Positions 51,952 to 61,182 of a DNA stretch of 64,000 nt are shown here, in pieces. The stretch is from Mucilaginibacter gossypiicola (lineage in GTDB: Bacteria > Bacteroidota > Bacteroidia > Sphingobacteriales > Sphingobacteriaceae). The notes below the pieces were generated by a model. The model did not search any database and had not been told where the DNA came from. It was given only the letters and a program-made list of their open reading frames with translations. The stretch spans positions 1 to 64,000 of the forward strand of contig NZ_FOCL01000018.1 of NCBI RefSeq assembly GCF_900110105.1, given 5' to 3'. Every line of letters begins with the position of its first letter. The stretch's first letter is position 1. The position numbers and the translations under genes are program-made.

Positions 51952-54945
51952 CTAAGAAGCGGGTCTTTCGCCGGTATGCTTTGCCTTTCCTTTCTTAGCC
52001 AGCAGAAATTTATAAAGGAGGTAGTAGGTGATCATTTCCTGCTTCCTCGGCTCATCCGTAAATATCCGGTTGACATGCATATGCACGATACTGCTCAGAA
52101 ATTGATTTCTTTCCGTTGCGTCGCCGGCAGGGTTTTGTGCGAGGTCGCGGACGGTGCGGAGAAAATACCTGGTCGATTTCCATTGTGCGCTCAGGTACTT
52201 TACATTGCTTTCGTCAAGTGCCGCTTCGATTTCTTGTTGAAGTTTACGGTATTTCCGGTCCAGTTCCACATGGAGCTTCGTCACCTTAAACTCGGTTAAA
52301 AAGAGCGTATAGCTTTGATAACAAAAAACCAACAGGTCTTCCTCCTCGCGGATGAAATTAAGCAGTATTTCGAGGGTAGATCTTAATGCAAACAGAAACA
52401 GAGCACCAGGTTCAGTAATCGAATCGATCGCCTGCAGCACCAGTTCGCTGCTTGCCCAGAAAAATATCTCAGTTTTCTCGATACCTGCATAATGATAGCG
52501 TTCAAGCTCCCTGCTGTAAACATCGACCTGGTATTCCCGGACCACATGCTGCCTGACGCGGTCTTCCAGTTTAACTTTAAATGCGCCTAAAATTTCGTTG
52601 ATATCCATTTGATCGACCAGCATGCGTACCCGGATATGCGGTGCATGGTCTTCATACCGAACAAAAAACCATCGCCGGATCCTTCCATGGCTGAACTTTT
52701 TTCGGAGGATCGGCCGCAATTTCAACAAAAGCCGTGAAGCGCTGATTTTAGGGGCATATATCTTAAGATAAAGCCATTCGGAACCCGGGATATATTTACG
52801 GCGGGTTCCTCGCCGTTCTCCTGGATGGTGTTTAAAGATTGCTGATGGCGGAAGTTTGAAACCATCATCGGGCAGCAGGTACGCATTATATTGCCGGGCC
52901 GGCTCGTCACCAATAACCTCCTTTAAAACGACCTCACTTTTATTTTGGCTGCAATGGAGAAAAAAAATTGCTTCCGGCTGGTTACCCAAATCGAAATGCA
53001 GGTGCTGATCTCCTTCTGCAATTGCAATGACATCGGGTATGCGCAGTTCCTCCCGCAAAATGTGCAATTGTTGCAGGTTTTTCTCCATAGAATTTGTGCC
53101 CAGCTTATGTAGCTGCGCTTCCCTGATGACCCAGGTCGCTGAAAAAAGGATCGTTCCGCCGAACTCGACCCTCGGGTAAAATCCGAGTCCGGGGAAAAGC
53201 TGGCGCAGATCGAGCAGTAAACTACTTTTTCCGTATTGATAAGGAATATCAGCCAAAAAACGAAATAAGGGTAACTTGTTAATGCTATGGTTATAGGCGG
53301 AGGTCAGCCGCGGCACCACCACCTTTTGATGCTTTTTGGAGTATAGAAAAACCTGCTGGGCATAAACTGCCACGTACAGGTCGGATAATTCCAATTGCCG
53401 CTCTAACGACAGCAGCGAAACCGCGGTTACCGGTAGTTCAAACTGCCAGATCTGCTCCCGCCTGTTGATGTTATCCGTATGTGGGTCAGAAAGATGGAGG
53501 ATCTCGGCAAAGATCACTCCGGGGTTCTGTGCTTCCTGTTCCTTTGCCATCGCCTTTGCCGCATTCGCGATTTCCGGAGCGCCGATCGTAAAACGGCCCA
53601 AAAGCGCAGGTGCGTTATTTCCGCCCGCACTTTCGATCACAACCTGTTCACCCGCCAGCCTGAAAAGTACCGACATCCCGAGCGCCGCAGATGGCTTTTG
53701 TCCGCTTTGCAACCCTGACAGGTCATCCGCTTCCAGGTGAATGACACCGGTTTGCCGGTAACGCTCGCCGTGCCAGTGCTCCAGCAGAAGGCTTTGTGCG
53801 GCCGTCCAAACCACCGAATCTTCAACAGGGGTATTGAGCGGAAGGTGTAAAGTTTCCAGTAAAGGGAGATGCGGGTCGGATTCAGGCACATGATAGCCAA
53901 TACCTGCTTCCGGATCAAGCGCGGCAAGCAAGGGAATACATTGCCCTTCAAAATCGTTATTGAATCGCCTGGCGAATGCCTGCATCGCGGTGTTTTTTAC
54001 ATCCGGCACAAGAACGGTAAGCGCATCGATAGCGGACGCAAGTTGGGATTGAATTGAACTGTTCAGGACTTCCCCGGTCGAAAAACGGTGAAGAATGACG
54101 CTCAATTCGTCCTTCACATGCTCCCGGGAGGCCTGCGGAAGATCGGCCCTTAACGCTGCTTTCAACGAACTGAAGTATTGTTCTTCAATAACGTGCGCAC
54201 GCAAAAGTTTTCGGGAAGCAGCCTGAATCCGTTGATTGGGTTGCCGTTCGAGAAAATCAGCACCCGTGATATTGCTGCGGTTCCTGTCCAGCAAGAACTG
54301 GGCGTCGATGAGAAACTCCAGGTAAGCATCGGCTTCATCAGGCGGGCATCCGGCTTCCATACCGATATAAGTAACAAGTTCGTTCCCGCTTTTACCGCCC
54401 TGGCAGAAACTTAACAGGTCGCTGAGCAGCTTTGAAAAGGCTATAGCTTGCAGACTGTAATTGCGGATGGTGAAATTTTCATTAAGACTACTCCTCAGGA
54501 ACCGGAATTCATGCAGAACCCTGTAGATGCTGGGATTCGGATCGAGAGTACCCACCGCAGCTCTTTGTTCCTTTATGGCTGCTCCTACAAGCGCTGCCTG
54601 ATAGTGCTGGTCAGCACGGATAACGGGATGATACCTGATCACGGTATCCCCGGAAACAGGCTGATCATCCCATCGCGCAAGCGTAACCGAAGAAAAAAGG
54701 CCAAATGGTGTCGGCCGGAAACAAAAGCGGTTGTAATATTTCAGCAAGGTTAACTGCTGTTTATCCGACAAAAGATCCGGACGAAAACGGGATTGCTGAA
54801 TCCGGCTATAGAAAACCGGCGAGGCCAGTAAAACCGCTGTTCGGAAAAGAGGGTCTGTAAGGATAACCGCCAGGTCGGTAGTATAATCGGCCCCGCTCCT
54901 CCTGGGCATCCGCAGCAGCAAAGCACTGGCAAAATGATATTTCAT
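51952..54945 (-). CDS. Lantibiotic dehydratase (LanB) with SpaB C-terminal elimination domain
   Basis: 997 aa, a full-length class I lanthipeptide dehydratase. The N-terminal glutamylation part includes YYNRFCFRPTPFGLFSSVT (residues 70-88), the family's signature. The C-terminal thiopeptide-type/SpaB_C region (about 720-990) starts near GSEWLYLKIYAPKISASRLL and contains WFFVRYEDHAPHIRVRM. Such enzymes activate Ser/Thr of a precursor peptide with glutamyl-tRNA and eliminate glutamate. No cyclase (LanC), precursor, protease or exporter is visible within several kb, so it is an orphan here. Base composition is higher in GC than the surrounding gene-poor DNA. Confidence 0.88.
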   Translation of the reverse strand: MKYHFASALLLRMPRRSGADYTTDLAVILTDPLFRTAVLLASPVFYSRIQQSRFRPDLLSDKQQLTLLKYYNRFCFRPTPFGLFSSVTLARWDDQPVSGDTVIRYHPVIRADQHYQAALVGAAIKEQRAAVGTLDPNPSIYRVLHEFRFLRSSLNENFTIRNYSLQAIAFSKLLSDLLSFCQGGKSGNELVTYIGMEAGCPPDEADAYLEFLIDAQFLLDRNRSNITGADFLERQPNQRIQAASRKLLRAHVIEEQYFSSLKAALRADLPQASREHVKDELSVILHRFSTGEVLNSSIQSQLASAIDALTVLVPDVKNTAMQAFARRFNNDFEGQCIPLLAALDPEAGIGYHVPESDPHLPLLETLHLPLNTPVEDSVVWTAAQSLLLEHWHGERYRQTGVIHLEADDLSGLQSGQKPSAALGMSVLFRLAGEQVVIESAGGNNAPALLGRFTIGAPEIANAAKAMAKEQEAQNPGVIFAEILHLSDPHTDNINRREQIWQFELPVTAVSLLSLERQLELSDLYVAVYAQQVFLYSKKHQKVVVPRLTSAYNHSINKLPLFRFLADIPYQYGKSSLLLDLRQLFPGLGFYPRVEFGGTILFSATWVIREAQLHKLGTNSMEKNLQQLHILREELRIPDVIAIAEGDQHLHFDLGNQPEAIFFLHCSQNKSEVVLKEVIGDEPARQYNAYLLPDDGFKLPPSAIFKHHPGERRGTRRKYIPGSEWLYLKIYAPKISASRLLLKLRPILRKKFSHGRIRRWFFVRYEDHAPHIRVRMLVDQMDINEILGAFKVKLEDRVRQHVVREYQVDVYSRELERYHYAGIEKTEIFFWASSELVLQAIDSITEPGALFLFALRSTLEILLNFIREEEDLLVFCYQSYTLFLTEFKVTKLHVELDRKYRKLQQEIEAALDESNVKYLSAQWKSTRYFLRTVRDLAQNPAGDATERNQFLSSIVHMHVNRIFTDEPRKQEMITYYLLYKFLLAKKGKAKHTGERPAS

Positions 54946-55618
54946 AAGTAATAGCTAAATCAATCATAAAATATTAAATGTCGCCTTGACAATCAATACC
55001 TATTTTTCATACCTGCTTTACCTTCTCATTTGCTGGGAACATCGTTGCAGGGATGGAGCATACGCATTTCCAAATGCGGAGAATATAGGGCCATGGCGTC
55101 AGCAATGTCCTGCAGGCGAATCAGAGGCAAAGGCATCATGTTACTGCTGCATTTGTATCTTATTGAGTGGAGAATGGCTGTCGGGGATTGATCTGCTTTT
55201 TCGCGAGATGCGGATAAAAAGGCCAGCGAAGGGCTGACGCGCGGCGAAAAAAGTCGGTCATCGTCCGCAAAAGACCTTGTGGGGACAATCAATCTGCCTA
55301 TGAATTTTTTCGGTTATCTGTCACAGGAAAGTTAACCATCGAATTGAAACCAGTAAAGTAACTTTCGCGGCATAAACACGCTGGGCCATTCACAAACAAG
55401 TCCATTTATTGCGCGTTCACCTGACATTTGCCACTTTCTTGTTCTGGTTTACTTACAGAAGGTCCTCAAATATTATGCGCAAGTTATCTGAACAAAACAT
55501 ATCGATTCTTTTACATAAATTTCTTAATTTGAAAAGGGTTATCTAACTTTCCGCATTAATTCAACTTTGCCAAGTTTGGGTTGTAAGGTCAACTAATCAT
55601 TTACCCTATTCTTCATCC
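54946..55618. other. Gene-poor region with a repeated segment
   Basis: About 670 bases with no accepted gene. The segment 55107-55275 is similar to 63086-63250, including an identical run of more than 20 bases around cggataaaaaggccagcg (55211 and 63186). No lanthipeptide precursor-like ORF (Cys/Ser/Thr-rich tail with a leader) was found. The last 100 bases should contain the promoter of the stressosome operon. Confidence 0.5.
55107..55275. repeat. Duplicated ~165-bp segment, copy 1
   Basis: It aligns with 63086-63250 along its whole length with small gaps, sharing gtcctgcaggc, a ggca(a)-gcatcatg block, ctgcatttgtatc, cggataaaaaggccagcg and tccgcaaaagac. In one frame both copies carry RIKRPAK and PQKT; on the opposite strand both carry a YKC..MM.LP...LQD pattern, so a shared ancient coding origin is possible. 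Confidence 0.6.
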
Positions 55619-56482
55619 ATGTCACTTAAAACACATCAATTGCTACAAAAAAAGAAAAAAAACATCCTTGAACTCTGGATGAAGAACCAACTGGCCGATG
55701 AAGGCCTGCGGGAAGATCTGATCAGTAACGATGAACTGAGAAGCCAGTCTGAAGAGTTAGTTGACGCCTTGGTGAGCAATTTATCAAGCGAAAATTTTAC
55801 CAACCTTAATTCTGACGAATGGAGCCCGGTCATTGAAATTTTAGGTGGCATTGCCATAACGCGTGCGCGCCAGGGATTCAGCCCCCGCGAAACGGGCAAC
55901 TTCGTATTTTCACTGAAGGAGGCCTTACTCGAAGTACTCAAGGAAGAAATAGGCAACGATCCGCAGCAATTATTTACTGAAAGCCTCAAAATAAACCGCC
56001 TGATGGATAACCTCAGCGTTGTTACCTTCGAGACCTTTATAAAAGGCCGCGAGGAGGTGATCTTAAGGCAAACTGACGAGATAGCCGAGATATCGACACC
56101 GGTGATCCGTGTATGGGATGGTATCCTTGCCCTGCCTATCATCGGTACCCTGGATAGCGCGCGCACACAAATAGTAATGGAAAACCTGCTACAGGAAATA
56201 GTGGAGACCGGATCAAGCATAGCCATATTAGATATTTCAGGCGTGCCCGCGGTAGATTCTCTTGTTGCCCAGCATTTGATTAAAACGGTTAGCGCCACCC
56301 GGCTGATGGGAGCTGAATGTATTATAAGCGGTATCCGACCCGAGATTGCCCAGACCGTCGTGCATCTCGGTATCGATCTTTCCAATATCATTACCAAGGC
56401 AACTTTAGCAAGCGCTTTATCACACTCTTTTAAGCTGATGAAACTGGAAGTTAGAAAATCAAACATTATCGCTAAATCTTAA
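55619..56482 (+). CDS. rsbR: Stressosome scaffold RsbR-like protein (RsbRD_N + STAS)
   Basis: 287 aa. The N-terminal RsbRD-type sensory domain (about 5-155) is all helical and begins KTHQLLQKKKKNILELWMKN. The C-terminal STAS domain (about 165-280) contains ILDISGVPAVDSLVAQ and SGIRPEIAQTVVHLG. By recall of the Bacillus RsbR proteins, the kinase target positions correspond to Ser214 and Thr246, with Ser replacing the usual Thr at the first site. It should form the stressosome shell together with RsbS. It is the first gene of the five-gene module 55619-59503, and rsbS follows after 12 bases. Confidence 0.88.
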   Translation: MSLKTHQLLQKKKKNILELWMKNQLADEGLREDLISNDELRSQSEELVDALVSNLSSENFTNLNSDEWSPVIEILGGIAITRARQGFSPRETGNFVFSLKEALLEVLKEEIGNDPQQLFTESLKINRLMDNLSVVTFETFIKGREEVILRQTDEIAEISTPVIRVWDGILALPIIGTLDSARTQIVMENLLQEIVETGSSIAILDISGVPAVDSLVAQHLIKTVSATRLMGAECIISGIRPEIAQTVVHLGIDLSNIITKATLASALSHSFKLMKLEVRKSNIIAKS

Positions 56483-56494
56483 TATCGCTTTATA

Positions 56495-56905
56495 ATGGAT
56501 AAAATTCCTATTCTGCGGCTGGGCAATTTTTTACTGGTTACGATCCAGGTTGATCTTTATGACCGCCTTGCACTTAACCTGGAGGCCGACCTTGTCCAGA
56601 TGGTAAATAAGACGAATGCCAGGGGAGTTTTGATAGATATATCGGCAGTAACGATTGTTGATTCATTTATGGGACGTATTATTGGAAATATCGCCAGCAT
56701 GTCGAAAATACTGGATGCAGAAACGGTAGTTGTAGGCATGCAGCCCGCGGTTGCCATTACGTTGATAGAACTGGGCCTACCATTAAAAGGTGTGCATACT
56801 GCTTTGGACATGGAGCGTGGCATGAGCTTGCTAAAATCGATGATTGATATAGATGAAGAAGACATAGATCAAGAATCGACCGACGATGATATTATCACTC
56901 AGTAA
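56495..56905 (+). CDS. rsbS: Stressosome protein RsbS (single STAS domain)
   Basis: 136 aa. The STAS domain reads ILRLGNFLLVTIQVDLYDRL then GVLIDISAVTIVDSFMGRII, with Ser57 in VDSF, the equivalent of the phosphorylated Ser59 of Bacillus RsbS. The region MQPAVAITLIELGLPLKGV is also conserved. It ends with an acidic tail (DIDEEDIDQESTDDD). RsbS holds RsbT in the stressosome until phosphorylated. The end overlaps the rsbT start by 20 bases, implying coupled translation. Confidence 0.9.
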   Translation: MDKIPILRLGNFLLVTIQVDLYDRLALNLEADLVQMVNKTNARGVLIDISAVTIVDSFMGRIIGNIASMSKILDAETVVVGMQPAVAITLIELGLPLKGVHTALDMERGMSLLKSMIDIDEEDIDQESTDDDIITQ

Positions 56906-57299
56906 AGACACCGTGCAGGTACTAAAAGAGCAGGATGTTGTTTTTTTAAAAAACCGGGTGAAAGAAGTCGCCGTAAGAATTAAAATGGGCTTGGTTAATC
57001 AGACCCGTCTGCTTACAGCAGCCAGCGAACTGGTACGCAATATGATGCGCTATGCCAATGGCGGCGTCTGCCAGATCGAGGTTGTTTCTAGCGGCCGTAA
57101 TAATGGTGTCAGGCTGGTATTTTCTGATAAAGGACCGGGAATCCCTGATATTGAAGCCGCCATGCGCGATGGTTTTTCTACAGGTAAAAGCCTTGGATTG
57201 GGATTGCCCGGTACCAAACGACTGGTGAACGAGTTTGAAATCAAGAGTAAAGTTGGCGAAGGCACGACTGTTACCATCATAAAATGGGCCAATGGTTGA
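56886..57299 (+). CDS. rsbT: Stressosome switch kinase RsbT
   Basis: 137 aa GHKL-type Ser/Thr kinase. It shows the N-box LLTAASELVRNMMRYANGG, the G1-box FSDKGPGIPD and GKSLGLGLPGTKRLV near the end, all as in Bacillus RsbT. It phosphorylates RsbS and RsbR and, once released, binds a downstream partner (RsbU in Bacillus). No RsbU with an RsbT-binding domain is here; the next gene is a two-domain ATPase/phosphatase. It starts within rsbS and ends overlapping the next gene by 8 bases. Confidence 0.92.
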   Translation: MILSLSKDTVQVLKEQDVVFLKNRVKEVAVRIKMGLVNQTRLLTAASELVRNMMRYANGGVCQIEVVSSGRNNGVRLVFSDKGPGIPDIEAAMRDGFSTGKSLGLGLPGTKRLVNEFEIKSKVGEGTTVTIIKWANG

Positions 57300-58302
57300 C
57301 GCTACGCATATCAGTTTTGCAGCGGACGACCGCAGTTATTTCTCGCTGATCAAAAAAGAAATCCACCGGCTGGCAACTGAGGCCGGGATGAATGCGGGCC
57401 GCATCAATGAGCTTGACCTCATTGTAGCCGAAATGACATCTAACCTGTATAAGTACAGTGACGATGGCGAAATATTGATGGGTACTTTTGCCAACGCAGG
57501 CTCGCCTTACATTGAACTGATCAGCATTGATAATGGGCCCGGAATGGTTAACCCGGCCCGGATGATGGTTGACGGGGTTTCAACAACAAATACTTTAGGC
57601 CATGGTTTAGGTAGCATGAAACGCCTTTCGGATACTTTTGAGCTTTATTCGCAACCAGGCTGGGGGACCATAGTACTTAGCCGTGTTTACAGCGACCCCG
57701 AAAAGTCGAAAGCGGACGACAACGTAATCATGCGGCCGATAGTGGTATCCAAGCCGGGCGAAAAAACAAGCGGCGATGGCTTTGTGTATAAAAAAACAGA
57801 TAAATATTTAAAGATGATGCTGGCAGATGGCTTAGGGCACGGCCCCGAGGCTAACAAGGCTATTAACGAGGCCGCCGCCGCATTCAAAGTATTTCCTGAT
57901 TACAGTCCTACGGAAACATTGCGATTTATTCATGCGAATATAAAAAAAACCCGTGGAGCGGTAATAAATGTAGTCGGCTATCATTACGGCGAAAAAAAGT
58001 GGTCATCTGCAGGCGTAGGTAATATTGCCGCGCGCATGTTTGGACCTATAAATTTCAAAAACCATATGTCGTACAACGGCATTGTGGGCCATAACATACC
58101 TAATACCATGAATGATCAGCAATACCTTGCTGATGAATTTAACCAGGTGATGCTTTGTTCTGACGGGATTAAAACCCGCATCGACCTTGCAAAATATCCG
58201 TTAATGTATAAATACGATCTTTCCGTTTTAGCTGCCGCAATATATAAAGACCATGCACGTAAAAACGACGACATGTCGGTGATCATAGCAAAAGTTAAAT
58301 AA
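57292..58302 (+). CDS. GHKL ATPase + SpoIIE/RsbX-type phosphatase
   Basis: 336 aa. The N-terminal RsbT/RsbW-like ATPase (about 1-130) has LIVAEMTSNLYKYSDDG and SIDNGPGM. The C-terminal PP2C-type SpoIIE/RsbX phosphatase (about 150-336) has metal-binding Asp in MLADGLGHG (Asp179), LCSDGIK and DDMSVIIAK. The phosphatase probably removes phosphate from RsbR/RsbS to reset the stressosome, as RsbX does. The added ATPase domain is not part of Bacillus RsbX but is found in other phyla. The start overlaps rsbT by 8 bases, and the next gene begins 1 base after its stop. Confidence 0.85.
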   Translation: MVDATHISFAADDRSYFSLIKKEIHRLATEAGMNAGRINELDLIVAEMTSNLYKYSDDGEILMGTFANAGSPYIELISIDNGPGMVNPARMMVDGVSTTNTLGHGLGSMKRLSDTFELYSQPGWGTIVLSRVYSDPEKSKADDNVIMRPIVVSKPGEKTSGDGFVYKKTDKYLKMMLADGLGHGPEANKAINEAAAAFKVFPDYSPTETLRFIHANIKKTRGAVINVVGYHYGEKKWSSAGVGNIAARMFGPINFKNHMSYNGIVGHNIPNTMNDQQYLADEFNQVMLCSDGIKTRIDLAKYPLMYKYDLSVLAAAIYKDHARKNDDMSVIIAKVK

Positions 58303-58303
58303 A

Positions 58304-59503
58304 ATGACAGAAGTAGTAAGCATCTCGCTAGAGAATGAAATGGACCTGGTGCTTGCTCACAAGCGGTCGATGAAGGTTGCCGAAAAGCTTGGATTAACCG
58401 TGGCGACACAAACCACATTTGCCACTGCTGTATCTGAAGTGGCCCGGGCCGTTATTGAATACACCGATAACGGCACGCTCGCTATTGGGATTGAACAAAA
58501 TAAAACACGGTATGTGTTAAAGGCCAACGTAACCTTCAATAGCGAAATCAAACTAACCTCTGGCGATGAAGGTTTTTACTATGCCCAAAAGCTGGTGCCC
58601 GAGTTTGAATTAACCGGCCAGAATGGTGCTTATATTATAGATATGAAGCTGGGGCTGCCACGGTCATTAAAGCTCGACGCGGTTAAGATCAGCATACTTA
58701 AAAAATTCTTTCAGGAGGAACAGCCCCTTAATCCTTACGAAGAAATAAAACGACGAAACTCGCACCTGCACAAACTAACCGCGGAGCAGGAAGAGGAATT
58801 GAGACGGACAAAACTGATAGACGAAAAGAAAACTGAATTTATCTCCATTGCCAGCCATGAGCTTAAAACACCCCTGACTGTTTTAAAAGCCTTCACTCAG
58901 ATGGCAAAAACCACTAAAGAACCGGTTTCCGATCGATTGAAGGGAATATTAAATAAAATAGACTTGCAGTCTACCAAGCTTAATTCGCTTGTGCAGCAAC
59001 TGCTTGATATTTCGCGGGCTGAAAATGGCAACTTGCAATACAATTTAAAGCAAGTGAAGCTTAATAGTTTTATCATTGAGCAGTTAGCAGTGATGCAAAG
59101 TATTATGCCTAATCATACCATTAACAGCACTCTGGGGGATGATGCTGATGTAATGATCGATATCCTACGGATGGAGCAGGTATTTTCGAACCTTTTGGGC
59201 AATGCGGCCAAATATTCAAACATTAATACAGACATAGAAGTTGGTTCAGTTCTTGACAGTGAGGGGTATATTACTATATCAATTAAAGATCAGGGTATAG
59301 GTATGTCGGCAGATACGATGACATCCATTTTTGATAAATTTTACCGCGCTGAAGACGTAAGCAAAACGCACGCCGGATTGGGTATGGGGCTTTATATAAC
59401 TTCGAAAATTGTGACCGACCATGGCGGTAAGATTTGGGTAGAAAGTGAAGAGCATAAAGGTTCGACATTTCATTTCAATCTACCCAGCTGCTGTATCGTG
59501 TAA
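58304..59503 (+). CDS. Hybrid stressosome-linked histidine kinase with an RsbT-like N-terminus
   Basis: 399 aa. Residues 1-125 resemble a degenerate RsbT/RsbW-type domain: FATAVSEVARAVIEYTDNGT aligns with the RsbT N-box region, but the G-boxes are lost. A coiled linker (about 150-172) leads to a canonical soluble kinase: SIASHELKTPLTVLKAF with His185, N-box LLGNAAKYS, DQGIGM and GLGMGLYITSKIV. It has no membrane or PAS region. It is joined to the phosphatase gene by a 1-base gap. Inference: stress signals freed from the stressosome reach a phosphorelay instead of a sigma factor. The cognate response regulator is not in the window. Confidence 0.85.
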   Translation: MTEVVSISLENEMDLVLAHKRSMKVAEKLGLTVATQTTFATAVSEVARAVIEYTDNGTLAIGIEQNKTRYVLKANVTFNSEIKLTSGDEGFYYAQKLVPEFELTGQNGAYIIDMKLGLPRSLKLDAVKISILKKFFQEEQPLNPYEEIKRRNSHLHKLTAEQEEELRRTKLIDEKKTEFISIASHELKTPLTVLKAFTQMAKTTKEPVSDRLKGILNKIDLQSTKLNSLVQQLLDISRAENGNLQYNLKQVKLNSFIIEQLAVMQSIMPNHTINSTLGDDADVMIDILRMEQVFSNLLGNAAKYSNINTDIEVGSVLDSEGYITISIKDQGIGMSADTMTSIFDKFYRAEDVSKTHAGLGMGLYITSKIVTDHGGKIWVESEEHKGSTFHFNLPSCCIV

Positions 59504-59706
59504 TTAACGGCAAGTATAGATACCCAAACTGCTCTCCCGTCAAAATTAGACGATTTTCTGGGAAAGATAACGTTACGAAGGCGACTCAGTCAAAGTATTT
59601 ATTATCTGACATCTTCACAAACATAAGTTGTAAAGTCGGGTTATTTAAATAGCATTGGATTTTTCCGGCTTTGGAGGAGGACTATTTCCCAGTTGCTACA
59701 GTTCTT

Positions 59707-60801
59707 ATGGCAGACAATAAAGTTAAGCAGATCCACCAACACAAACAAAGCATATGGCTCGATTTTATCGATCGGAAAATCATGAATACTGGTAAGCTCA
59801 AACAAATGATCGATGAGGATGGCCTGCGTGGCGTAACCTCTAACCCGGCAATTTTTGAAAAGGCCATATCCTCGAGTTCGGATTATGACGCCGACATCAA
59901 GGCGAAAGCCGATAGTTCGCTAAGCGACGAAGAACTGTTTTTCGAACTGGCAATCGCCGATATTCAACAGGCGGCAGACCTTTTCGATCCCGTTTACAAT
60001 GACGATGTGGTGGGCGCTGATGGCTATGTCAGCCTGGAAGTCTCGCCAGCGCTGGCCTTAGATACCGAAGGAACTATCCGCCAGGCCAAGAACTTGTGGC
60101 AACGGGTCGACCGAAAAAATGTCATGATCAAGATCCCCGGCACCCTGCCCGGCCTGCCCGCTATCCGTGCGGCTATCGCTGCCGGAATCAACGTCAATGT
60201 TACGCTGATCTTCGGGCTGGAGCGTTATGAAGCGGTCGTCGAGGCTTATCTTTCCGGGTTGGAAGACCGGCTCGCCAACGGAGAGTCCCTCAGCCAGATC
60301 GCCTCGGTCGCCAGTTTTTTCCTAAGCCGCATTGATGTGCTCGTTGATCCCATGCTGGTAGATAAAGGGTTGAAGGACCTGAAGGGCGAGGTCGCAATCG
60401 CCTCGGCTAAAAAGGCTTATGCTATCTATCAAAGGGTTTTTCATTCAGAGCGCTGGCAGAAACTAGCCGATGAAGGAGCCAAACCGCAACGTTTGCTGTG
60501 GGCCAGCACCAGCAGCAAAGACCCTTCTGCCCGGGACACCAAGTATGTTGAAGCACTTATCGGGCCCGATACAGTCAATACTGCACCGCTGGAAACTATT
60601 GATGCCTTTCGCGATCATGGAGTAGTGATTGATACCTTGGAATCAGGACTCCACTCGGCAGACAATACGTTGAATCAGCTGCATCATGCGGGCATCGACC
60701 TACAGCAAATCACCGCGCATTTGGAACAGGACGCCATTGAAAAGTTTAACCAGCCTTTCAAAAAAATGTTGGCTGCCATCGCTGAGAAACGCGCCAGCTA
60801 A
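59707..60801 (+). CDS. tal: Transaldolase
   Basis: 364 aa from ATG 59707; the frame also opens at a TTG at 59671. The barrel shows GVTSNPAIFEKAI near the start, then GYVSLEVSPALALD, the Schiff-base Lys142 in VMIKIPGT, and NVNVTLIFGLERYEA. The length fits the longer transaldolase class (360-380 aa). It moves a dihydroxyacetone unit between sugar phosphates in the pentose phosphate pathway. It is monocistronic here, after the stressosome module with a 200-base gap. Its GC content is higher than the flanking DNA, a sign of transfer or of high expression. Confidence 0.92.
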   Translation: MADNKVKQIHQHKQSIWLDFIDRKIMNTGKLKQMIDEDGLRGVTSNPAIFEKAISSSSDYDADIKAKADSSLSDEELFFELAIADIQQAADLFDPVYNDDVVGADGYVSLEVSPALALDTEGTIRQAKNLWQRVDRKNVMIKIPGTLPGLPAIRAAIAAGINVNVTLIFGLERYEAVVEAYLSGLEDRLANGESLSQIASVASFFLSRIDVLVDPMLVDKGLKDLKGEVAIASAKKAYAIYQRVFHSERWQKLADEGAKPQRLLWASTSSKDPSARDTKYVEALIGPDTVNTAPLETIDAFRDHGVVIDTLESGLHSADNTLNQLHHAGIDLQQITAHLEQDAIEKFNQPFKKMLAAIAEKRAS

Positions 60802-61004
60802 AGTGAGGATTAGGTAATGGGTGAGTCTGGTAATTAATAATAGCCTTTGCTTTATTGTGATTCTCCGGTGCAAACAGCCGTCTGAATTTGGATAAAATCA
60901 GCCATTGATTACGGATTTATGCCCTTTAGAGCCGAGCCTCATCGTGGCCGGGAGAGGCAATGGATTTCTGGCTTTAAGTAAATAAAAAAAGCGTTCCGTT
61001 GTAT
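60802..61004. other. Intergenic, nothing recognised
   Basis: About 200 bases between transaldolase and a DUF2867 remnant. No terminator, promoter or repeat was identified with confidence. Confidence 0.35.
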
Positions 61005-61175
61005 GCCAAAATGAAATTGCCCGCTGAGGCCTGGCTGGAATTTAAGATCGATGAAAAAAACTGCGTAGCGCATAATATTACCTTTCGTCCACTGGGTTTT
61101 GTCTGGAGCCCTACTGATATGCCATGCTGCATTTCATCACTTTATCTTCAAAGGCGTGCTCCATAAGATCGTGAA
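61005..61175 (+). pseudogene. Frameshifted remnant of a DUF2867 protein
   Basis: One frame reads AKMKLPAEAWLEFKIDEKN and ITFRPLGFVW; after a frameshift near 61110 another frame continues FHHFIFKGVLHKIVK. Together this is the C-terminal part of DUF2867, which in full-length proteins is the tail of an NAD-dependent epimerase/dehydratase-like (YbjT-type) protein. No upstream part is present, so it is a decayed fragment. It is convergent with the iron-permease gene, whose stop lies within 8 bases. Confidence 0.7.
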
Positions 61176-61182
61176 ATTACCC

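Noticed and set aside
54986..55237. Cys-rich open frame near LanB, considered as lanthipeptide precursor
   Set aside because: No leader-core layout; the DNA is explained by the duplicated segment, and the frame is not kept in the second copy.
55636..56466. Open frame of 276 codons on the - strand
   Set aside because: Lies fully antisense to rsbR, which has clear RsbRD_N and STAS motifs; the antisense protein is Ser/Arg-rich without family features.
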